Source: a virus | IMG/VR virus record: IMGVR_UViG_3300020190_000033 | Location: 18,227-82,226 of that record | Direction: 5' to 3' (one strand) | DNA: 64,000 bases | Part shown: piece by piece, positions 56,785-64,000 of the stretch | How the letters are laid out: each line of letters opens with the position of its first letter | Position numbering within the stretch: the first letter of the stretch is position 1 | Position numbers and translations under genes: made by a program | Notes under the pieces: generated by a model | The model's input: the letters and a program-made list of their open reading frames with translations, nothing else | The model's database searches: none | Told to the model about the DNA's origin: nothing

Positions 56785-59700
56785 AGATCGAAAATAGACC
56801 CTACGCAGGCAATTGGACATCGGACATAAAAAACAAGTACCGAAGGGTACGAAGTTGGACACCCGATGCAATAGTTCAGTTCAACGGAGATACCTCCGTT
56901 CCGGGCTGTAATGAGTGCAAGAACAAGATAGACTTCCAAGCATTTATTACATCTGTGTCAGTAGGAGCTGGCGTTACGCCCAACTCGAATAGCTGTTCCA
57001 TCAATGCCATTATTCCTAGAGCATATGGAGACAGCGTATTTAAAGATGGCGAGTTTATCCTAATACCCGGAGTCGAAGTTAATGTGTACTTCCGTGGGTT
57101 CTTCAAAACGGATGAACTATTAGGTGCAGGGGATACTATCCGTCTCAATGAAGAAGATGTGGATTTATCCAAAGTAGAGATGCGTCCTTATTATCCCGTT
57201 TTTCATGGAGTATTAAGCGGTGTTGATGTTGATCAAACCCTTCAAGGGTCTTACTCCATAAGCATGAGCTGCAAGGCACTTTTAGCCTTTTGGGAAAACC
57301 AACAGGTAAACACAAACGCAGGTTATTTTGCCGCTCAACCCACAGAGTCAAAGGGCAGCATTCAACTAACGGGGCATAAATACACCGATATGACCCCCCA
57401 TCAAATCATCTATGACCTTTATCTAGACTCGGGTGGTTCCGCACAAGGTACAGGCTTCGCTCTACAGAAAACGGATAACATGAAGGCAAAGTCCGTAACA
57501 GGACAGCAGTTTTATTCTCTTGCCCTTAGATATTGGGAAAACCGCTTTGAAAATGGATTGTATGGGCTGAGGATGTATGGCGTATCAGGCAGACTTTATT
57601 CAGCTACTGAAACAGCCCTTTTATCCGATGTCTCAATCAAAGGTAAAAAGAACGAGTTTGTATCCGTAATCAAAGAAGCCTTACAACCTCACGCTGACAA
57701 GAAGCCCAGCCCCCTGCTTAAACGCTTCATGGAAGCAGGTTTGGTTCAGTATGACTCCAACGATAGGAAACTTCTTCGCTTACCTGATCTTCAGTTTCTA
57801 ACTCAGGCATCTGAGGATGATCGAGGAGGCGGCGTAAATGTACGAGCACTTAAAGAGTTTATTACGGATATCGGAGCCTTGGGTCAAGTGAGTATGTTTG
57901 AGTCTAGCTTTACGAGCAAGCTCTCTCTTGCAGGAGATGTCGCTCAAAAGTGCGGTTATGAGTTCTTCCAAGACCTCGATGGGGATTTGGTCTTTAAACC
58001 ACCCATGTATAACCTAGATACTTCAGATAATCGCGTCTATCGAATCCAAAGGGAAGATATTTTATCCATTTCGTTCGGAGTGACAGAGCCTGAAGCGACC
58101 TATGTTATCTGTAAAGGTGGACCCTTTAGAAATATATCGGGTGTGATCGACTCAGGCGAATGGGGAGTAAAAGGAACCTATGTCGATTACCATCTAGTGG
58201 CGAAGTTTGGGTGGAAAGAACACTCCTTTGACACGAGCTTCTACAACACTAAAAGACAAGCCTATTATGCCGCAGTTGTTGAATTAGACCGCATCAATAA
58301 AGGCATGAATACCTGCAACATCTCCATACCACTAAGACCTGAAATTAAACCAGGTTATCCAATATATATCGAACACATAGATTGTTTCTATTATGTCGAA
58401 TCCGTAAGCCATAGCTTCTCTTATGGAAGTTCAGCCACAACAGGACTCACTCTCACTTGTAGACGAAAGAAGTTTATCCCTCCCGGCGATGCTGATGTTG
58501 ATTATGCCAATGATCCCGCCCGTGCCGTTGACCTCGGAAGAACAGACCTCCCCAAGAAATACCTATACAAAAAGGTTAAACTATCCAATGATCTAGGCGA
58601 CTCTTATGAAACCCGTAAAATAGCGGGATTTCCTAATGTCGTTATGGCTCTTGACCCTACGAAGATTGACCCAGGTTTTTTGACCTTTTCCATAGACTTT
58701 CAAGCCATAGGTGGTCTTGGAACTGCACAAAGAACTGCCTACAGAAACAACCTGATTATTGAAGCCAAACGCCTCAAAATCCTAGAAGTAGCTGACGACG
58801 GAGACCTGTTCAATGGACCTTGGGTTTTGAAACTACCCAACACAAATAATCCAAGCGGAGAACCCATAAAAGGTAACTTGTCGTTGGAGGGTGAAGGGTC
58901 ACAAACAATAACCCGAAATAAAAAAGGTGTGGTGGTCACTCGTAGAGATGGCTCTGCCGTTACACGCAGAACTTCCAAAAAAGATGGAGTCATCATCAAA
59001 GGAGAATCCGAGCTAGAAATAGCCGCAGTAAAAAGACAACAAGCCAGCCTCAAAGCTGCTCAACTCGCTGCACAAGGTCAAAGAGGCAAAGCACAATCCA
59101 TTAAAGACCGCGAACAGGCACAACTAGAGTTTGAGCAAACTATCCAATCCCTGAGGGGGAATGCGGAGAGTGGGTTTACAATAGTGGATTTGCTCACCGC
59201 AGTTAAGGAAGCACGATACTCAACCAAAGAGAACTCGGCAATAGAGGCAGGAAGCACGGCTAATATCCTCAGACTTCTTCAAAATAAGAAAGCATCTTTT
59301 GGACCTCAGCTACCTGGATATTACCGCTACTTCTCTTCTTCTCACCCTGCCCCCGAACACCAAGCCCCCGACTTAATGGATGCTGAAGTGACCGAAAATG
59401 CGGAACAGGCTAGGCTTACTCTGAAAGAAGGTCGGATAGATGACACCGATGTAAATATGGTCTTTAGCGAAGGTGGAGGAGATTCGATTTATTACTCCGA
59501 AGGTCTGATTAAAAAAGGACTTCTTACCCGCACTCAGTATTCCAACGACTTTGAAATCGTCCCCACAAAAGATATCCTCACGCTCTCTTTTCAAAAGCAT
59601 GGGACTCTTGAGAAACGCAAGGTCACCACCACATCACCTAAGGCATCAGGGTGGGGAGTAAGGGGTCAGACCTTTTGGACGGGCTTCTTTAATAATATCC

Positions 59701-60908
59701 GAAGTTTCCTCACTAAAGAAATCCAAAAGGGAACACAGAACGCTCGCGTCCTAGCTGACTCGTTGTTTTCGGATAACTTCGCAGGGGCTTTCTTCAATTC
59801 TGTCCTGCCCAACAAGATGTTCCCCGATACCACCGATAATGATCTAATCACAACGGATAGCGTTTTTACCGTGGTTGGCTCCTTGAGAGGTGTGATGATC
59901 AAACATCATGAAGCCCAAAGACCGAATTATTATGGAGATGGCTTTGATGCCGTCACGGCATTAAATGGGACTCTGGCGGATATGAGATCAACTTTTAAGA
60001 ATGCGGATAGGTTCTTCCCAAGCACGGCGGTTTCCAAGACAACGGCTGAAAAGACCACATGGTCAAAAGACACCTTTGTGTCTCCGATATTCCCTGTGTC
60101 GGATGAAAATGGATTTGAGGTTTTTGGAGCGTATCAATATGGGAGGGGGTTAGAAATATCCAAAGGCGGAAGTTTTGATCAGCTTTTGGTGCAAGACCCG
60201 ACGCGGGTCTTTTCGGCTAAAGACCTGCAATCTTTTGTCTTGGACAACAATGGGAGTCCTGAGGGAACGAGAGAGCAAAGGGGGAAGGTTATTGCAGAGA
60301 AGCTAAAGGAAATAGAAAAAGCGGGCAGATTAGACATCATAGATAAGATAGCCTCATCGCGGGGTTTAGAAAGGGGAGACTTATTAGGGAATGTGTCGCA
60401 GGAGATGTTGAACAAATTAATGACGACACTAGACGAGCAGGTGATAACGAATGTGCCGAAGAGGATAAGCGAGATAACCCCACCGAGCAGGGGAGATGCG
60501 ATGTGTAGATGTAAGGCACAGAGCACGGACTTGGAGTTATTGGCACTAGCATCAGACACATCAAACTTTGTATCTGTGGGGAATGCGATTAAGACGGAAA
60601 TGGATATAGTGAACAATGTGGGTAGAGAGATAGCGAGCCGAGAGACGGATTACAGGACACACGAGGCGGCATTGAGGCATGATTTAGACGCACAGGGAGG
60701 TGAGGGTACATTTAAGAGACTGACGGGGGCATTTGGGAGGGTGGGTGGGTCTGTAGTTGAGGATTATGAAAACTTGGTTTCTGAACTAGGGTCTACGGAG
60801 GAGTTGTTATCTGAGACATTGGATACTTTGGTGGAGAGGGCAGGAGAGATAGGTACAACGGATAGGGAGAGAGTGGAAGCGGCAAAGAAGCTAAGAGGGA
60901 GAGGTTAA
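56781..60908 (+). CDS. Baseplate hub protein with long C-terminal extension, 1375 aa
   Basis: The first ~580 residues resemble the gpD/gp27-like hub: 'FITSVSVGAGVTPNSNSCSINAIIPR', 'FHGVLSGVDVDQTLQGSYSISMSCKALLAFWENQQVN', 'SLAGDVAQKCGYEFFQDLDGDLVFKPP', 'ILSISFGVTEPEATYVICKGG' and 'IYIEHIDCFYYVESVSHSFSYGSSATTGLTLTCRRKKFIPPGD'. Hubs form a trimeric ring under the tube. The other ~800 residues are an unusual extension, partly coiled coil ('ELEIAAVKRQQASLKAAQLAAQGQRGKAQS'), with 'GDAMCRCKAQS' near the end. The extension might carry a wall-interacting or spike-holding part. The start overlaps the previous stop (ATGA). Confidence 0.72.
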   Translation: MKIENRPYAGNWTSDIKNKYRRVRSWTPDAIVQFNGDTSVPGCNECKNKIDFQAFITSVSVGAGVTPNSNSCSINAIIPRAYGDSVFKDGEFILIPGVEVNVYFRGFFKTDELLGAGDTIRLNEEDVDLSKVEMRPYYPVFHGVLSGVDVDQTLQGSYSISMSCKALLAFWENQQVNTNAGYFAAQPTESKGSIQLTGHKYTDMTPHQIIYDLYLDSGGSAQGTGFALQKTDNMKAKSVTGQQFYSLALRYWENRFENGLYGLRMYGVSGRLYSATETALLSDVSIKGKKNEFVSVIKEALQPHADKKPSPLLKRFMEAGLVQYDSNDRKLLRLPDLQFLTQASEDDRGGGVNVRALKEFITDIGALGQVSMFESSFTSKLSLAGDVAQKCGYEFFQDLDGDLVFKPPMYNLDTSDNRVYRIQREDILSISFGVTEPEATYVICKGGPFRNISGVIDSGEWGVKGTYVDYHLVAKFGWKEHSFDTSFYNTKRQAYYAAVVELDRINKGMNTCNISIPLRPEIKPGYPIYIEHIDCFYYVESVSHSFSYGSSATTGLTLTCRRKKFIPPGDADVDYANDPARAVDLGRTDLPKKYLYKKVKLSNDLGDSYETRKIAGFPNVVMALDPTKIDPGFLTFSIDFQAIGGLGTAQRTAYRNNLIIEAKRLKILEVADDGDLFNGPWVLKLPNTNNPSGEPIKGNLSLEGEGSQTITRNKKGVVVTRRDGSAVTRRTSKKDGVIIKGESELEIAAVKRQQASLKAAQLAAQGQRGKAQSIKDREQAQLEFEQTIQSLRGNAESGFTIVDLLTAVKEARYSTKENSAIEAGSTANILRLLQNKKASFGPQLPGYYRYFSSSHPAPEHQAPDLMDAEVTENAEQARLTLKEGRIDDTDVNMVFSEGGGDSIYYSEGLIKKGLLTRTQYSNDFEIVPTKDILTLSFQKHGTLEKRKVTTTSPKASGWGVRGQTFWTGFFNNIRSFLTKEIQKGTQNARVLADSLFSDNFAGAFFNSVLPNKMFPDTTDNDLITTDSVFTVVGSLRGVMIKHHEAQRPNYYGDGFDAVTALNGTLADMRSTFKNADRFFPSTAVSKTTAEKTTWSKDTFVSPIFPVSDENGFEVFGAYQYGRGLEISKGGSFDQLLVQDPTRVFSAKDLQSFVLDNNGSPEGTREQRGKVIAEKLKEIEKAGRLDIIDKIASSRGLERGDLLGNVSQEMLNKLMTTLDEQVITNVPKRISEITPPSRGDAMCRCKAQSTDLELLALASDTSNFVSVGNAIKTEMDIVNNVGREIASRETDYRTHEAALRHDLDAQGGEGTFKRLTGAFGRVGGSVVEDYENLVSELGSTEELLSETLDTLVERAGEIGTTDRERVEAAKKLRGRG

Positions 60909-60909
60909 G

Positions 60910-63192
60910 ATGACAGCAACAGATTTAATGAGAGAGAGGCTAGAGTTTGAGAGTAGATCACAGGGTTGGTCTGCGTTATCATTGGGGATAGCGATAGTAT
61001 TGGAGATACAATGGGAGGAGTTTAGGTGTACGCTTCAAATCCTGCATGGAGCGGGAGCGGATACCACAATGAATGGCGTAGAGTTGATGATGCCATCTAT
61101 GGGGAACAGGCACTTTTTGGGTGGGATACCTGAGAGGGGAGACAAGTGTGTTGTGGGATGGTTTGCAACGGAGACAAAGGGGGACACATCGCAGAAAACC
61201 CCTGCGATATTAGCTTGGCTTCCTGCGTCTAGTTATTTGGGACATGAGTGGATACCTGTTCAAGGCATCACACCTGATGAAGGGTTGATGGGGAACTTGA
61301 AAGACCGACAAAAGATCAGGTCTTTTTATCAACGGATAAGGCACAAGCTAAAGCACTACAATGCGGGGAACATCGGAGCATCATCTGCACAGGGATCGGA
61401 TTTGCTCTTAGATGAGAGTGTTCATTTATCCAATAGACGCTCAAATGAGATCATATTAAGAGATCAAGATCAGGCGATTGTTTTTAGGTCTTTACAGCAG
61501 TTTCACGCTTTGAGTGGGGCGAGGGTTTATGGGGGCATGGTTCAGCGAGATGCTCGTTTGTTACCTAAGGAGATGTTTTCAGACGGGATCAAGTGGGACG
61601 CGGCTGTTCAGCTTGATGAAGAGGGCAATCCATTCATCCCACAAGAGACTTCTTTGTTAGACATTTCCAAACTTGATCCACATCCACTTTTCAATCGGGG
61701 TAATGACTCTTATGTAGATGCTGAGGGCTCTTTTCATTTATCCAATACCCTGTTTGAGAGAGACACGCCATCGGGAACGATGCCTAAGAGCATAGACCCC
61801 TATCGCTTTCTTTATCAGGCTGGCTTGGTTTCGGATAAGTTTAAGGATGAGACGGATAACTATTTAGGTGAGGTGTATGGAGGGAAGTCGATATTGAGGG
61901 TTGGAGATGTGTTCAAAGAAAACGCGATGTTAAATGGAAATGCGTTTACGGAATATCGGATAGAGGTTACGCATACAACGGATGGTTCTTTACCTGTAAC
62001 GGAACAGACGGATGGGTTTGACAGCGATAGAGTACCTGAAACAAGAGGGGGTTCAAATAACACGCCCTTTATCGAGTGGGTCATTGGAACCCCTGTTGGG
62101 AATGATCCATTTTCAACGCTAGGCAAAGAGACCTACGGATTGCCTTTAGTCTCTGAGATAAAGGATACATTAGGGATACTGAAGGGAGCAACGGAGTCCA
62201 CTTCGTTGGTGGATCATTCAGCAACTTTATTAAGAGTAAAGCCGATAGTGGAGGCATTGGACGACACCTTCATAACGCTCACAAAGGGCGGCAAGTTTAG
62301 AGCGTTCATTTCATCCCCTGCCCCTGATGCCGTTCAGGTTTTAACCAAAGGCGGGGTAGCGATTAATGCAGGGGGTGAGATATCCGTTAGAGGGTCGAGT
62401 TTATCCTTGAGTGGGGACACGGGATTGGCTGTGACATCTGCGAGCGGAGCCATAAATTTATCCGCCAGCGGAACAAGTATCCAAAATGGGCAAGAGGTTT
62501 CTTTATCCATATTGGGTAAGAAGCGAGTGAGTATTCAGAGCAATGTGGCGATAGAGTTTAAGGCACCCTTGGTAGATTTCTCAAATGCGGGAGAGATTAG
62601 ACTAGCGAGTCAAAGTCAGTTATCTTTGAACACGGGGGCGGGTATGGAGTTATCGGCACAGTCGATGAAACAGGTTGCATTGGGGGAGTACAACCTTGTG
62701 GTATCGGGACCGACAAACTTCAATACGGCTCAGGGTGCTTCTCGATCAGTCACCATAGCGTCCAATCCTGCATCAGGTAGTGCAGGTCCTTCGGATAGTT
62801 ATTTGAATGTGTTTGGAGGAAGAACAGAGACCTATTTGGGTGTCACTACCAACACCAAAACGATTGCTTCAGGGACGGAAACAAAAACGATTGTAGCGGG
62901 TACGGACACCACCATTGTTGGCACCAACACACAAGTGATTGACCCCACGGGATTCAAGTTCTTAGCCCCTGCGGGAGGTGTGGTGATACAAGCGGGGTTG
63001 GTAGTATCCGTAAATGCCACATCTGTCGTGATGACGGGAACAGCGAACATCACTTTATCTGCACCTTCGGTTTTATTATCCTCACCGGGTGCTTCTTTTG
63101 GACCGATTGTTTGTGGGTCGGATATTCATCCTATACTTGGAGTACCATTTGCCACCTTTTGTCCCCCAAGAGGGCAAAACCTTTCGCCCTAG
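60910..63192 (+). CDS. Baseplate central spike protein (gpV-like), 760 aa
   Basis: N-terminal ~110 residues form an OB-fold-like domain ('LGIAIVLEIQWEEFRCTLQILHGAGADTTMNGVELMMPSMGNRHFLGGIPERGDKCVVGWF') typical of phage spikes. The C-terminal ~300 residues are strongly beta-helical, with short Ser/Thr/Ala/Gly turns ('LSLSGDTGLAVTSASGAINLSASGTSIQ', 'VVSVNATSVVMTGTANITLSAPSVLLSS'), and end in 'CGSDIHPILGVPFATFC', whose His and Cys could bind the metal ion found at spike tips. It punctures the outer membrane or wall. It follows the hub by 1 nt with GGGAGAGG upstream. Confidence 0.8.
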   Translation: MTATDLMRERLEFESRSQGWSALSLGIAIVLEIQWEEFRCTLQILHGAGADTTMNGVELMMPSMGNRHFLGGIPERGDKCVVGWFATETKGDTSQKTPAILAWLPASSYLGHEWIPVQGITPDEGLMGNLKDRQKIRSFYQRIRHKLKHYNAGNIGASSAQGSDLLLDESVHLSNRRSNEIILRDQDQAIVFRSLQQFHALSGARVYGGMVQRDARLLPKEMFSDGIKWDAAVQLDEEGNPFIPQETSLLDISKLDPHPLFNRGNDSYVDAEGSFHLSNTLFERDTPSGTMPKSIDPYRFLYQAGLVSDKFKDETDNYLGEVYGGKSILRVGDVFKENAMLNGNAFTEYRIEVTHTTDGSLPVTEQTDGFDSDRVPETRGGSNNTPFIEWVIGTPVGNDPFSTLGKETYGLPLVSEIKDTLGILKGATESTSLVDHSATLLRVKPIVEALDDTFITLTKGGKFRAFISSPAPDAVQVLTKGGVAINAGGEISVRGSSLSLSGDTGLAVTSASGAINLSASGTSIQNGQEVSLSILGKKRVSIQSNVAIEFKAPLVDFSNAGEIRLASQSQLSLNTGAGMELSAQSMKQVALGEYNLVVSGPTNFNTAQGASRSVTIASNPASGSAGPSDSYLNVFGGRTETYLGVTTNTKTIASGTETKTIVAGTDTTIVGTNTQVIDPTGFKFLAPAGGVVIQAGLVVSVNATSVVMTGTANITLSAPSVLLSSPGASFGPIVCGSDIHPILGVPFATFCPPRGQNLSP

Positions 63193-63201
63193 GAAAGAAC
63201 C

Positions 63202-63615
63202 ATGAGACTTCTTTATTTTGCGTATGGGTTAAACCTAGATACAAACGCGATGATGGAGATGTATCCCTACACGCAGTTTTATTCTTTCGCTGTTTTAAAA
63301 GACTTCTGTCTTTGTTTTAAGGACGGGTATCCCTCTGTAGAGGCTAAAGGGGATCACTTTGTAGAGGGAGTTCTCTACAACATCGCCCTCGATGACCTGA
63401 AAGCATTGGATAAGCAAGAGGGCTATCCGTTTTCATCTATGCGGTCTAGCACGGACATCATAACGGATAGTGGGAAGTTGGTGAAGGCGATGGTGTACAC
63501 CACCTTAAAAGCCAAGTCCCAAATCAGCACAGAGGCTGATAACTTTGAGTATCTAAAAAAGTTTTATTACCGATATGGTTTTGATAAACGCAATCTAAGT
63601 CTTGCCTCGTCTTAG
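63202..63615 (+). CDS. Gamma-glutamylcyclotransferase-like protein, 137 aa
   Basis: Fold markers of the GGCT/AIG2-like family are visible: 'LYFAYGLNLDTNAM' (usual Y-G-S-N-L, here Y-G-L-N-L), 'DGYPSVEAKGDHFVEGVLYNI' and 'LKALDKQEGYP' with Glu73 in the position of the catalytic acid. Such enzymes release pyroglutamate or cleave gamma-glutamyl amines. In a phage it could act on host glutathione-related or amine conjugates (speculative). AGGAAAG precedes the ATG; it overlaps the minus-strand gene at 63612 by 4 nt. Confidence 0.68.
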   Translation: MRLLYFAYGLNLDTNAMMEMYPYTQFYSFAVLKDFCLCFKDGYPSVEAKGDHFVEGVLYNIALDDLKALDKQEGYPFSSMRSSTDIITDSGKLVKAMVYTTLKAKSQISTEADNFEYLKKFYYRYGFDKRNLSLASS

Positions 63616-63866
63616 AGACCCTTCATCTTCAGTTCTTTGTTGAGACGAACGATCATATCGAGGATGCGGTTACTGCAAGATACCCAATCCCCGAAATGAT
63701 CTTCGCTCACGATGACTTCAGGCATCTCTTGCATAATGATATCCATTTCCTTGATGCAAGAAACCATCTTCGATGCAGAGGACTTAAAGTCCTGCACGCT
63801 GAAGGTCATCTCTTCAAGATCAATGGCTAAATCTTTCATGCGTCCTGCGGTTCTGTCGTTTCTCAT
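63612..63866 (-). CDS. Unknown small helical protein, 84 aa
   Basis: 'MRNDRTAGRMKDLAIDLEEMTFSVQDFKSSASKMVSCIKEMDIIMQEMPEVIVSEDHFGDWVSCSNRILDMIVRLNKELKMKGL' (in parts) is rich in Met and acidic residues and mostly helical. AAAGAG precedes the ATG. It converges on the GGCT-like gene. No family recognised. Confidence 0.6.
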   Translation of the reverse strand: MRNDRTAGRMKDLAIDLEEMTFSVQDFKSSASKMVSCIKEMDIIMQEMPEVIVSEDHFGDWVSCSNRILDMIVRLNKELKMKGL

Positions 63867-63926
63867 GTTGTTATCTCTTTACTCAAGTGGTTTAGCACCT
63901 TTGGTCGATAATAAACAAACTACAAA

Positions 63927-64000
63927 TCAATTATCCGAGTCATCCGTCTCTTGATAAGAGGCGAGAACCGAGTCGGTTTCCTCGTGATAAATCTCAAGTC
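63927..64000 (-). CDS. C-terminal end of a minus-strand gene cut by the window edge
   Basis: From the window end, one minus-strand frame reads 'LEIYHEETDSVLASYQETDDSDN' and stops at 63927-63929. The acidic end resembles a normal C-terminus and the direction matches the 63612 gene, but only 23 codons are visible. Confidence 0.4.
   Translation of the reverse strand, partial: LEIYHEETDSVLASYQETDDSDN

Overview
The window is part of the genome of a large tailed double-stranded DNA bacteriophage (Caudoviricetes). Genes are densely packed, often overlap by a few bases and mix strands. They encode tail and baseplate parts, peptidoglycan lysis enzymes, replication and repair enzymes, a sigma-like factor and many small unrecognised proteins. 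Several protein types (SWIM zinc finger, a short shared N-terminal tag, a 244-aa 'AIGYG'-type protein) are of a kind I associate with large or 'jumbo' myophages, but that is recollection, not a search. No capsid, portal, terminase or sheath gene was recognised, so tail type is inferred only. The host cannot be named. There are no convincing tRNA or rRNA genes and no CRISPR arrays, and no gene-free stretch exceeds about 300 bases.

Layout. 1-17.7 kb: seven plus-strand virion genes, including three very large ones; the first is cut by the window edge and has a LamG-like domain. The 1059-aa and 1727-aa proteins share a long homologous N-terminal part. This is probably the adsorption or tail-surface module. 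17.8-26.2 kb: small zinc-binding and unknown proteins, an HEMGH metallopeptidase, two lytic transglycosylase-like proteins, thymidine kinase, a sigma-70-like factor and a TOPRIM primase. 26.2-31.8 kb: accessory zone with small proteins, a frame-broken ATP-dependent DNA ligase, a frame-broken 'tag' gene and a TSPPY methyltransferase. 31.8-40.7 kb: small virion-like proteins including three tandem paralogs, plus a topoisomerase IB. 40.7-48.9 kb: mostly minus strand, with an HTH/HNH pair, a GIY-YIG-like protein, a DnaB-like helicase, a putative loader, a SNF2 helicase and two tag or tag-related genes behind duplicated leaders. 48.9-63.2 kb: a classical tail block of tube-like protein, two chaperone-like genes, tape measure, two related baseplate proteins, hub and spike. 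63.2-64 kb: a gamma-glutamylcyclotransferase-like gene and minus-strand small genes.

The most unusual signals are not ordinary genes. (1) A leader element (TATCCCAA, then exactly 28 nt ending in GGTGT, then a hairpin) occurs four times upstream of unrelated genes. (2) A positively charged N-terminal tag, with its own conserved leader, is attached to otherwise unrelated small proteins. (3) Many genes have a hairpin that overlaps or brackets the ribosome-binding site. (4) The pentamer GGATA/TATCC is about five- to seven-fold over-represented in hand-counted samples, on both strands and in all frames.
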